From the NCBI GenBank assembly GCA_905182985.1, contig CAJJDN010000258.1, positions 1 to 10,519 of the forward strand: 10,519 nt of DNA, given 5' to 3'. Under the pieces are notes generated by a model. The model was not told the origin of the DNA, did not search any database, and saw nothing but the letters and a program-made list of their open reading frames with translations. The position numbers and the translations under genes were made by a program. Shown piece by piece: positions 1 through 8,941 of the stretch (positions are counted from its first letter, which is position 1; every line of letters starts with the position of its first letter). Origin of the DNA: Paramecium sonneborni. Its lineage: Eukaryota; Ciliophora; Oligohymenophorea; Peniculida; Parameciidae.

Positions 1-339
1 AAAAGAACTTCTCCAATTTAAAAATTTTATGTTAAGATTATATTTTAGATACTTGTTTATATTTCAGCTATATTGGAACTAATATTCACTTTATTGTATG
101 GAAATGTAAATAACATTTTAGAATATCAAATTTATTTATGATTTTATTCTTTTTCAATATTGCTAACTATATTGATACACATATACATATGTGCTTGGAT
201 ATTTACATATTAATACATGAATGTGTGCACAAATTTTTTGAATTATTGTTACAATGCATTACTTGGAATTTCGAGCTACTTTAAAATATTGTCTTTTTTT
301 GATATTTTATACAAAAGATTCATCCTTCAGATGCTAGAA
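1..339. other. AT-rich stretch without an assigned gene
   Basis: No frame on either strand carries a recognisable motif here. Because the pseudogene that begins near position 340 belongs to a family that usually has an N-terminal extracellular domain before its cysteine repeats, this stretch may hold the eroded start of that gene, but I could not follow a frame through it. A small inverted repeat (CACATAT, two bases, ATATGTG) lies at 178-193 and is probably chance in such AT-rich DNA. No promoter element can be supported. Confidence 0.4.
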
Positions 340-2090
340 AAATAAGAAAGTTAAGAGGCACTTTATTAATTCTAATAATGAGAAAGAAATTATAAGAAAG
401 AAATATAAATGTCTGGATACATGTAATGGACCACTCTCATCTAATTGTTTAACATGTGATACCATATATAGATAGCTTGACTTTTCAACATGCATCTGCC
501 AAGCTAATTATTATGATATTGAAAATTATAATGTGTAAGTATATTTATTAAAAAATATCAATAGACTTTCACTATTCTTGACAAAAATGTTTTGATAATA
601 CTGAAAATGGGTGCATTGTTTGTTCTTTTGAATTTCATTTTAGAATATAAAAAGGTAACTCATGTAAATGTGCTGATGGATATTATGAAGAATCAGATTT
701 ATCATAGTGTAAAAGTAATTATATAAATAATTAATTAAAAGAATGTTCTTATAAGTCTAGTTTGTAGTTCCTTCTGTTATAATAAACAAATTTGACAATT
801 GTACTTCTAGCTATGATGATAGATATTTAGATGGAAGTACGTGTAAACACACCATTAAAATTTTAGGTGGTGCTATAAGTACATTTGACTTTAATGGATT
901 AGTTAAATGTTAAAGTATACAATTCATTAATGATTAGGATGTCATTATTCTTGCGGAACTTGTGGAGGTATTGAAGAAACAGATTGGCTTACTTGTATGG
1001 AAAGTGATAATAGATATTAAGTAGGAAATACTTGTATCTGTAAAGATGGATATTTCATTTCTGGATTGCCAATTTGCCAAAGTAATAATCAATTATATTA
1101 ATAGAATGCAGGTATAGATGTAAAAATTGTAAATCATAGTCAGATACTTGTACCTCATGCTAAAATAATACTTTAGAATATTAGTTTCTGGTTTCAATAA
1201 ATGCATGCATTTATTGATATTATGATGATGGATAAAATGTTAAATTGGATATACTGAAATAGATGGAGTTCGTTAAAAATGCTAAGATAGTTGTTCAGCA
1301 TGCTTGTAATCAATTAATAATTGTACTTCTTGTGAATAATTACGATATCTGAAGAACAATACTTGTTTATGTACTGATGGAATGTTTGAATCTGATGTAG
1401 ATAAATCATATTAGTTTTGCGATAAAACTTTTTTAAGTTGTAATTCATCTAGCACCCAATGTTATACATGTTCAATTGATAATTGTAGAACATTATTAAC
1501 CTGAAAATATATGTTAATGTTTAGGAGGATATTTTGAAAGTCCAACAACAAAGAATTGTGAATTATGTAAAAAGCATGTTTGACTTGTTCTTTACTATCT
1601 AATAATTTCTTATCATGTGATTCCAGTCTTCATTTATCATTGATATGTGCTTAATGTTAATGTTTCCAATCATATTACTTTAATTCTTTGAATAAATAAT
1701 GTGAATGTAATAATTTATCGATATCTAGAATGCAATATTACTTGCTTAGAATGTTCCAATAATAATGAATGCACTTTATGTAGATGAACAACCAGACATT
1801 TAGATTAAGATCAAAAAAAATGTGTATGTAATGATGGCTTTTATGAGACTAACTAATAATATTGTCAATGTATTCTATTATATTTAATTCTTTCTAATAT
1901 GCCATTTTTCATGTGAGAAATATGAAAATATTAATTGTTTAAATTGCTTAGATTTATATTAAAGAATTATGATTAAAATACTAATATTTGTTTAAGTAAT
2001 CATATTAAATTTAAATAGAATGCTCAAACGTATGTTTAATTTTTAAGGGATCCGCTGATTATTGTACAAGTTGCGAAAACTTATTTGAAT
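340..2090 (+). pseudogene. Decayed cysteine-rich furin/GFR-repeat surface protein
   Basis: With TAA/TAG read as Gln, successive pieces show the spaced cysteine pattern of furin-like (growth factor receptor Cys-rich) repeats, common in large ciliate surface or secreted proteins. Readable pieces include KCLDTCNGPLSSNCLTC (from 407), ENGCIVC and CKCADGYYEE (about 606-695), CGTCGGIEETDW and CICKDGYF (952-1060), CKNCKSQSDTCTSC (1119-1160), CSACLQ, CTSCE and CLCTDG (1292-1380), CQCLGGYFES (1512-1545), CLECSNNNECTLC (1743-1781), CVCNDGFYE (1821-1848), CLNCLD (1936-1953) and DYCTSCE (2057-2077). These lie in all three frames in turn, with at least nine changes of frame. Most changes occur over only a few bases, too short for an intron. 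In-frame TGA codons interrupt good repeat sequence at 579-581, 1215-1217, 1502-1504 and 1785-1787. The frameshifts plus stops make this a pseudogene. The limits are approximate, and the 3' end may overlap the minus-strand gene. Confidence 0.85.
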
Positions 2091-2634
2091 TGTTTGTCGA
2101 TAAAATCAACAAAATCATCAAAAGAATCAATGTGCTTATGGTACTTTGAATTAAATCTCTTAATACAATTTCTTATGTTTCTTAATCCTAAATACTATCA
2201 GTTCCCTTTAATTCTATCTCCTCTATAAATCTTTTTGGGTTTCTTTTCGCTTGATTACTTGTCACACCTTATTAAGAATCCATTTTTATATTTTTTGCTT
2301 AAAACAATCCATTATCAAAATTTATTCTATAATCTCTTTTTTGAAATCTGTTATGTTTTTTCTGCTTATATCCGAAAAATTCCCTTTAATTCTACTTCCA
2401 TTTTGGCTTCTGTACTTATTTCATCTAGTTCAGAATACATTAAATAAAAAATAATTTTTTATAAAATAATAATTGGAATCTTTTAAAGGCCTTTAGAATG
2501 TAATCGAAGCTTTTCTATAGTTATATTTAAATTTTTTTATTAATAAAGTAATCTTATATCCTTTCTTGTTAATTTATTTGTAGTGCTTAAATTAAGAAGT
2601 TATTATAATTCCCTTTTAAATAATATCTATGCAT
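2024..2634 (-). pseudogene. Unrecognised charged Gln-rich protein, probably damaged
   Basis: On the minus strand a frame with no TGA runs through an ATG at 2634-2632 down to 1911. Its character is coding-like: SFDYILKAFKRFQ (around 2510-2470), then a run with RFQKRDYRINFDNG, KRFIEEIELKG and QETQEIVLRDLIQ (about 2345-2145). Between these, roughly 2440-2396, another frame reads better (ATG at 2440, MYSELDEISTEAKME). The return to the first frame could be a 31-nt intron at 2395-2365 or a frameshift. I found no GT-AG intron for the entry into that segment, so at least one frameshift seems real. After about 2145 the frame becomes antisense to the GFR pseudogene. An alternative frame with HIDSFDDFVDFIDKQF ends at a TGA at 2026-2024, which I used as the end. 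No family recognised. It could also be an intact gene whose introns I misplaced. Confidence 0.45.
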
Positions 2635-2689
2635 CAATGCTTTTTTTTATTATGAAGATTAAGGCTTAATAATGAATAGTTATTTAATA

Positions 2690-3437
2690 AAAAGGCTTCT
2701 TAGCACATCAAAGATGTTAAAAATATCAGAATTAATAAATAATATTGAAAGAATAGGATTGTAAAGAATTATTAGATTAGATTAATTTATTCTTGTAATA
2801 AATGAAAACCGATCTAGATAAATTAAATTTTGATCTCAAATCATTTAATTTACAGATTATAACAAAAGCCTTATTAATTAACTAAGATAAAAATACCAAA
2901 AACTATTTTGGTATTTTATATAAATAAATTGAAAATTTGAAACTAAAGTTAAATGAATTATTTAAAATTCAGTTGATTATCAAAGCATCACCTTATTCAA
3001 ATAAGTCAAATGAGAGTTATTGAACGATTGTTCAATAAAAGAGGAACATTTGTTATGTAATGGATTTTAATAAAGAAGAAACTATTTTAGCTGTAGGAAT
3101 AATATATGGTAAAATTAAGGTTTATGAATTCAACTAAGAAAAGTTACAGTTAACTTAGAAACTTAAAATACTTAAAAGATAGTGCTTATCGATGAGATTG
3201 AAGTCAGAGAAGCAGGTAATTGTATGTTTTGTTTCTTAAAAATTTACATCATCAAAATAATTGCTGTTGAATAAAAAGAGCAATTAAGTAAATTAAATTT
3301 AACAAATTCAATACAGTATATATTCATATAATTTTTAAACTGCATTATTGTAAAGAACAGTAAGTGATGATAGATAATATCTAGCAACCTGAGATAATAG
3401 ATCTTACCAGATTAAGATTAGGAAATATTTAGAATGA
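2690..3437 (+). pseudogene. Decayed WD40-repeat protein of a Paramecium-type family
   Basis: One frame (codons starting at positions divisible by 3, TAA/TAG as Gln) runs to a TGA at 3435-3437. The first part is helical and charged (KEQDCKELLDQIN, MKTDLDKLNFDLK, QIENLKLKLNELF), like the N-terminal region before the propeller in a large Paramecium WD40 family. Next comes CYVMDFNKEETILAVG and KIKVYEFNQEKLQLTQ (3045-3160), a clear first blade. The end has SDDRQYLAT, then TGA, then DNRSYQIKIRKYLE (3363-3434), matching the family's final strand, where a Trp is usual at the TGA. In-frame TGAs at 3021-3023 and 3390-3392 break the frame. Between about 3240 and 3340 a different frame reads better (IIAVEQKEQLSKLNL), implying two further shifts. 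Only about 80-90 codons separate first and last blade, so most blades are missing. Family assignment is from remembered family style, not a search. Confidence 0.75.
2890..2917. repeat. Perfect 12-bp inverted repeat, 4-base loop
   Basis: AAAATACCAAAA at 2890-2901 is followed by ACTA and then by its exact reverse complement TTTTGGTATTTT at 2906-2917. It lies inside the readable frame of the WD40 pseudogene, so it is probably a local sequence accident and not a terminator or protein-binding site, although the two GG/CC pairs make it stronger than surrounding AT-only palindromes. Confidence 0.8.
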
Positions 3438-3801
3438 TATAAAAAAATTTATACTATTAATTTTATTATACCAAAAAAACTTGGATCTGAAGTTTCAAGC
3501 CCTTATATATTGTGACTTTAATATAACATGAATTCAGTATTAAGATGTAAATTTTTTTAGGTCATTTCACTGCTAATTCAATCTTGAAATTGCTTCTTTT
3601 ATCTGTAAAACATCACAAATTCGAAACTTAAAATATATAGGTAAATTATTATGAATTTTCAATAATTATTGTTTTTACTTATTTTGAGGTTATTGTAATA
3701 AAGTACTAATACCATCATTAAAATTCGATTAATATTTTATCAATGTAAGTATTCTTTTATAAATATGATATTTTTGCTTAGCAGCTAATTTTCTAATCCT
3801 A
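3438..3801. other. No gene seen
   Basis: Downstream of the WD40 pseudogene, frames on both strands are short and lack charged or motif-like runs. Homopolymer and AT-only runs dominate. Some of this may be eroded 3' sequence of the pseudogene. I found no convincing exon, RNA gene or repeat. Confidence 0.4.
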
Positions 3802-4605
3802 TCATTCTTAGTTAATAAATTGATGGACAGCATTATAAGAGAATGTAATAGAGGATGGCAAAAAAAAACGATGTTGTTGATGATGGCTCAATAATTATTG
3901 TATATCAATTTTGATTATTTTAAAATCTGAGAATTCTTGTAGATATTTTAATTGATTGATTAGTTAATAAGGAGGAGATAAATATGAAATCAGAATTCGG
4001 TTAAATTTATAATGAATGTCTCTAGTATTATCATTTGTTATTGATATCGCTATTTTGTGAAGTTCTTCATTTTTTATTATTATTAATTTATAAATTCTCA
4101 TTTTATAAATGTGGAGCATAAGTTTTTAAAAGGGCGATAAGAGAAAATGCTGGATTTCAATGCCTCACATAAATTAAATCGTTGAAAGAGGAACATAAAT
4201 TGCTTTCTCTTGATTTGGGGCACTACTTTACCATCGATATACTTTATTTATTCTCCCTGTAAAATAAGTTTTTCTTGATCAGTTTGTTATAAGCTATATA
4301 TTTGGAAACTTTTTAGAAGGCTGTTGTAACTTGGCCTTTAATAAGCAGCAATACTTTGTGTAGTTTAGTCTCAGATTAATAATTAAAATGAATAATAAAC
4401 TCTTCTTTTGATCAAGTTTGAATAATATATCACACTTATTATCTATAATCAGAATGTACATTCTAGAAACAATGATTATCATCTTCTTTAATCGAGTATT
4501 TGAATGATGGTTCATTAATGATGTACTTTGAAAGATAAAAATCTTCAAATGATCTTGCATTATATGATGACTCAGAGAATCGACAGATTTTTATTTTTTT
4601 TGTTC
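3802..4605 (-). pseudogene. Possible decayed coding sequence, unidentified
   Basis: Three minus-strand pieces are open when only TGA stops. The first spans 4605-4279 (about 108 codons, including a Met-started stretch with QDHLKIFIFQSTSLMNHHSN). The second, about 4300-4160, includes PKSRESNLCSSFNDLIYVRH and ends at a TGA at 4159-4157. The third spans 4164-3802 and includes NEELHKIAISITNDNTRDIH and YQLINQLKYLQEFSDFK. The pieces are in different frames, and I see no intron of suitable length to join them all. Some residues look protein-like, but open frames of this length can arise by chance in such AT-rich DNA with a single stop codon, so this is only a weak call. The plus strand opposite it is no better. 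No family recognised. Confidence 0.25.
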
Positions 4606-4855
4606 TCAGACTAAAGAGAAAAAAAATGATCACTTATTGGTTTTTTTTTTTGTTAAGAGGAATAATATCAATAATTAAATGCTTTAAATTTTAGTAAGAT
4701 AATTTAAGATAAAATTTCTATATATAAATCTTACAAGCGAAGTTTTCATAATATTTTACTATAAATAATGCATAGAGAAAGTTAATAGATTTAAAATAAA
4801 TATCATATAAATCCTAAATTATGATAAATAAATAGAATGAATTGCCTATTTTCAT
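4606..4855. other. AT-rich spacer upstream of the coiled-coil gene
   Basis: This spacer contains an 11-base T run (4641-4651) and little else. It should include the promoter and transcription start of the coiled-coil gene, but ciliate promoters have no motif I can point to here. A short frame with an ATG at 4768 ends at a TGA without joining the gene. Confidence 0.4.
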
Positions 4856-6475
4856 ATGTTTAATAACAAATATAAAATGAAATAATTTTTAAATAAATAA
4901 TTATGCATATTCAAACCAGGAGAAGTAATATTAGAAAAGTATTTCTCTCCAAATATACTAAATCATAGTTATAATCAATATACAACTCTAATAAGCGTAT
5001 TAGATAAATCAATTAAGAAAGTTAAGGATAAGGATATTTTTATTGAATAATCCAAAAAATAAATAAACTAAACACAAAATAATGAATAGCAAGTAAGTCA
5101 GAAAATCTATATTTAAGGGTTTTATAACAATGCTTTTAAATATTGAAGAGACATTAGGTGAAAATGGGATTCAATATTTAAGCAGAGTTTAAGAACACTT
5201 AGAAAAATTAAAAATTGAATATCCAAATTTGAAAAAATTACTTAATATAATGTTTAATTAAAATAATGATGAGCCAATAGCATAAAAAAATAATTAAGGA
5301 TAAAAAGTAAATTTTATTAATATATATAAGTAATTAGAAGTAGACGAATTAGAAGGATTGAGAAATTAAAATAAAACTTTAAAATTAAAAAAGATGTAAA
5401 AAAATTATTAATTTTTAGGAGGTTATAACAAAAATTTGGTGAAGCAATTAAAAAAATAAACGAATTAGAGATTTTGTACAAGTAAATAATTCATGTATGT
5501 AAGTAAGAGAGCAACAATAAAAGAATTAAAGTAATGAAAAATAGATTGAAGAAAATAATTGTGAAATTATTAACAAAAATAATGAGATTAAAAATTTAAA
5601 GTAGAATATTGAAGAATTTCAAACATAAGTGAAAAAAAAGGATGAAATATTTTAATAAACCTTAGAAGAAGCTAAAAAAATAAGTGCTCATGCATTATAA
5701 GAGATTGCATAAAAATTAGAAATAAGACATGATCAAATAATTCAAGTTGAAAAAATACACAGTGATTAACTATAATAAATAAATGAAAAAGAGAAAGGTA
5801 TTAAAGAGGAAAATTCTGAATTAAACTAAACTATCGATGAATATTTATTAATGTTTAAATAAAATCCTTAATCTTAAGAACTTGAAAGAAAAATACACTC
5901 AATATTTTAAAGATGTTAAAACTTGAATGATTTAATTCAAAATGCTAAAGTTTAATTAGAAAATTTCATTGATTTGATTAAACAACCATGGAGGGGTTTG
6001 CCAAATAAAAACGAGTTGGATTTAAAATAAGTATTAAAAAAAAATTTGGAATTGATGTAGTTATATCAAAAAGTTTTTGATAACTTTTAGAAAACAATAG
6101 CAGTAATATTGGAAAATTCTTGCAAATATCATTCAAATAATGCAATTTTGAAAGTAAAAAAAAATAACTCAAATATTTTTATTTATCTTCAAAATGACAA
6201 TTAATCAAATAAACATTACAAATAATTATATGCAAATATAAAGACTCAACATAATGATACAAGTATCGATTTTACTAAGTTTAGCATTGTTAAAAGATAA
6301 TTAATTATAGACTATAAAGGATAAAATTTTTGATTTTAAAGAGAAATTAGATGGATCCTGTTCTAGATCAAAATCTACGATTAAAATAAAAAAGCGATAA
6401 AAGAGTCTAACTGAATCTAAACAATCAATACATAGAGATTCTTAGAGCAAACCATATATCGATTAAAATAATTGA
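4856..6475 (+). CDS. Coiled-coil protein, five exons, ciliate code
   Basis: Exons 4856-5092, 5118-5395, 5419-5481, 5508-6288 and 6311-6475 join to 1524 nt, a 507-residue protein ending at TGA 6473-6475. All other would-be stops are TAA/TAG, read as Gln. An in-frame TGA at 4838-4840 limits the start to ATG 4856 or ATG 4877. I list the first; the second would remove seven residues. The N-terminal 150 residues are mixed and globular-looking (FKPGEVILEKYFSPN). Roughly residues 155-310 form a long heptad-rich coiled coil (VDELEGLRNQNKTLK, INELEILYKEQQQKN, KGIKEENSELNQTIDEY). Further amphipathic helices follow around a KQPWRGLP loop (about residue 350). The last 45 residues are basic and Ser/Lys-rich (SRSKSTIKIKKRQKSL). 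There is no signal peptide or membrane span. I infer a structural or cytoskeletal role but recognise no family. It is the only gene here without an evident disabling mutation, provided the four introns are real. Confidence 0.8.
5093..5117 (+). other. Intron 1 of the coiled-coil gene (25 nt)
   Basis: GTAAGT at the 5' end and TTTAAG at the 3' end. It falls between codons (phase 0), joining NNEQQ to GFITMLLNIEE and linking two frames that are each coding-like. Without removal the upstream frame hits TGA soon after. The 3' end AAG is unusual, since Paramecium introns overwhelmingly end in TAG. Confidence 0.65.
5396..5418 (+). other. Intron 2 of the coiled-coil gene (23 nt)
   Basis: This is a typical tiny ciliate intron, GTAAAAAA at the start and ATTTTTAG at the end, composed almost only of A and T. 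Removal splits a codon and rebuilds ATG (KKM then RLQQKFGEAIKK), continuing the heptad pattern in the new frame. Confidence 0.85.
5482..5507 (+). other. Intron 3 of the coiled-coil gene (26 nt, tentative)
   Basis: GTAAATAA at the start and GTAAG at the end. Removal joins EILYK to EQQQKNQSNEKQ and restores the frame that then stays open for about 260 codons. The AAG 3' end is atypical, and a 32-nt alternative starting at 5476 also restores frame. A simple two-base frameshift in a pseudogene is the other explanation. Confidence 0.5.
6289..6310 (+). other. Intron 4 of the coiled-coil gene (22 nt)
   Basis: GTTAAAAG at the start and ATTATAG at the end, phase 0, joining DFTKFSI to TIKDKIFDFKEK. 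Unspliced, the frame would stop at the TGA at 6331-6333; spliced, it continues 54 more codons to 6475. The start is GTT where GTA is more usual. Confidence 0.75.
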
Positions 6476-6709
6476 ATATAATTTAAATAAAACCTAAGTT
6501 ATAACTAAAATTTTCATAATTTATTTCTAAATGCTTGGGTGATTTAAATTAGTATTTAAATTTCTATATACTCTCATAAGTCAAGTCTTGATATTATGAT
6601 AATTGATGATATAATTTAAAATTTTTTAAGTTTATGAGAAGCATAGTGTATTTGCTAACAATTTTTTGTTACAATATTTGATTATAACCAAACACATATA
6701 ACTTATGAT

Positions 6710-7264
6710 ATGATAAAAACTTAATCAAGAAATTTAAGATTATAATAATAATTGACTTTCAAATTATTATTAAAATTAATAAATACATTTCAAAATCAGA
6801 AAAAATCAATAAACGGATTAGTGGAGTTGAGGGTAACCAACAATTATTAATTATATTGAAAAGGTTTATATACTGGAAAATTTGATCGAATGTTTAGAAT
6901 TTAAAACAGCCAAGTAGCAATAATATCGAATACATGAGATTAGGCATGTAATCAATATCAAAAAGATTTAAATATTTTCTGCAATCTTTATTTTGGTAAA
7001 TATAAAGATGTTAATAAATTTTATAATTGGAAATGTTATAAATTTAGATTGCTTCACCCTAATTACATTACACAGATATAATCAATAAATGATATATTTT
7101 ATTTTAAAGTGACTTTGGATAGTTATTCGATAATACAATTTTCGTTTGAATATCCATCTTTAATTGTACTTAATATTGATTAAATTATTTTAAATAAGAA
7201 GATAAAATTAAAACCAGAATAATTATCCCAATAATTAGAAAAGCCAAAACCTAATAAATAATGA
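6710..7264 (+). pseudogene. Unrecognised gene fragment, broken or with unresolved introns
   Basis: A frame starting at ATG 6710 (LLLKLINTFQNQKKSINGLV) and ending at TGA 7262-7264 is coding-like at both ends. The last 108 codons contain no TGA and read KDLNIFCNLYFGKYKD, NWKCYKFRLLHPNYITQ and LKPEQLSQQLEKPKP. In-frame TGAs at 6857-6859 and 6935-6937 interrupt the middle. A 31-nt GT-AG segment at 6833-6863 would bypass the first and enter a frame with VYILENLIECLEFKTAK, but no intron of normal size returns to the final frame, and the third frame also looks coding there (EYMRLGMQSISKRFK). At least one real frameshift is therefore likely. It lies 234 bases after the coiled-coil gene on the same strand and could once have been a separate gene. 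No family recognised. Confidence 0.5.
6833..6863 (+). other. Candidate 31-nt intron in the broken gene
   Basis: GTAACC at the start and GAAAAG at the end. It contains the in-frame TGA at 6857-6859, and its removal joins GLVELR to VYILENLIEC in a coding-like frame. It is longer than the introns of the coiled-coil gene and ends in AAG, so it is uncertain. Confidence 0.3.
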
Positions 7265-8085
7265 GAATTTTAGAAAATTTTAAAATTTTGCAATTACACA
7301 ATTAATTGTTTTGCTAATAGAGTCTATTCCTTTTTACACGATTCGCACTAATCAATTTAATAATATGGGCATTTTACTTTTCTGGTCATATCAAAGAAAC
7401 ATAACTTTAATGAAAATTTTTAACATCTTTCATAGATTTTTTTCTAGACTAATTTTCTGCCTAATCTGCATATTTTGATTGAGTAATTATAGAGAATGAA
7501 TGTAAATAAAAGTGAAAATAAATAAGTGACTCTCTTTTCTAACTAAATAAATTTTAATTAGCATTTCTTGCAATTAATATAATTAGACTTTTTTTTTATA
7601 AATTAATGAGTTTATTCTTTAAATAAATCATAAAAATGTTCAATTTTATTTGTACCCAAAAATAATTTTTGCTTGATTTAAAGAAGCAAATGAATTACAA
7701 CTTTTAAAGAGAGGCCCTTAAAAATATTTTTTTGTTTAAATTTGCTTTTCATGAATTTTGAAAATTGCTTTATGTGAAAATTTGATAATATACAAATAAA
7801 AAAATATAATTTTTTTAATTCTCATTATAATAAAGCCATTAAGAAAAATACTGAATCTTTTAGGTACAAATATAAATATTTAACATTTTCACCTTTATTA
7901 TTATAATAGAAAAAAGATAAGATTCAACAATAATGATTTATTCAAATTATATCAGCAATTAAGATATTTCATAATTCATTTTTTCATAATTTTTCATCTT
8001 TCATCATTCATTTTCAGAATTTTCTTATTCATTCCATTATATTTTATCAATAAGGTGCTTGTATATAAACAATAAATTTTTGCAT
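7265..8085. other. Long AT-rich stretch, no convincing gene
   Basis: Homopolymer runs and short frames dominate. On the minus strand, about 7580-7390, a 60-70 codon TGA-free frame includes YADQAENQSRKKSMKDVKNF and could be a gene remnant or chance. Nothing on the plus strand stands out. It separates the plus-strand fragment ending at 7264 from the minus-strand gene ending at 8086, so it should carry the 3' ends of both. No terminator-like structure is visible. Confidence 0.35.
7968..8032. repeat. TTCAT-rich low-complexity patch
   Basis: TTCAT begins at 7968, 7975, 7983, 7993, 8000, 8007 and 8028, seven copies in 65 bases with spacings mostly of 7-8. The bases between are variable, so it is a degenerate tandem or slippage product and not a clean microsatellite. 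It lies just beyond the stop of the minus-strand pseudogene. Confidence 0.7.
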
Positions 8086-8912
8086 TCAAAAAGATCTTAT
8101 TAAAATGAGACATTCTTTTTTGAATTTGATGTTATAGATTTATAAAGTAAAGATATTAGTCCTTTCCTTTTGTGGAATTGATTTCTTAAAGAATATTTTG
8201 TTATAAATTTTATCCTTTATCCTTAATTTATTTACTATGAAGGTTAAACAATTAATCAAATCAACTATTATCTCACTTTTCCCCAAAATCGATTTTATGA
8301 ACATTGTGAAATTTGGTTTGACTCTTTTTTTAACAATGAAAAAATCAAAAAAACTTAAATTCTGCAAATTTTTATGTATTTAATTCATTAATTGGAACAT
8401 ATAAAATCTATTTTTTGCTTTAAATGTATTTTGCCTAGGCCAAAGTACCTTCTTAGATTTATATAAGAAAGAATAACCTTTATCAAAGACGATTATCAGC
8501 TATTCCAAAGTAAGTAGTTTGATGAAATGTGAGTCAAATTCGATTTAGAATTATCATTAACTGCACAATTCTCGATATTTCTTATTACCATAGAATTATA
8601 ATTCTTAAATATTTCTCTTGTAATCAAAATTCTTTAAGTCTCAGAATTTCAAATACTACTCATTTATGATGATTTTCAAAATAATTATCAATAATGCCTA
8701 TGTACCTTTTTAGAAACAAAGAATAAACAAATAATAAATTTTTCTTTTTATTTTCGACATTCTATCTTAAACATTATTACTTTAATAATATCATAACATT
8801 CAATATTGAATAGAATATTTTTTATCAGAAATGTTGTTGATTTTATATTGATTTAAATTATCGTATAATATCTCACTCATCTATTGTAACTCTACATTAA
8901 ACTTAGAGTTTT

Positions 8913-8941
8913 CTAAAATTTATAATAAAAAAAGTACATAC
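8913..8941 (-). other. Intron of the minus-strand gene (29 nt)
   Basis: On the minus strand it starts GTATGTAC and ends AAATTTTAG, a textbook ciliate intron. Removal joins RSSINKEE through a split Gln codon to NSKFNVELQQMSEILYDN, changing frame exactly as the downstream coding character requires. It shows that the region was once a spliced gene. Confidence 0.65.

Noticed and set aside
535..564. A 30-nt GTAAGT...ATAG segment in the GFR pseudogene that looks like an intron
   Set aside because: Its length is a multiple of three, so it does not produce the frame change seen there, and the TGA at 579 remains. It may be a relic intron, but it does not rescue the gene.
2235..2454. Two overlapping 67-70 codon plus-strand frames under the standard code
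   Set aside because: They lie opposite the minus-strand coding block, are hydrophobic in the way antisense of Lys/Glu/Asp/Gln-rich sequence is, and match no pattern I know.
4641..4651. Eleven-base T run as a promoter or terminator element
   Set aside because: Similar T and A runs occur throughout the non-coding parts, and nothing ties this one to transcription.
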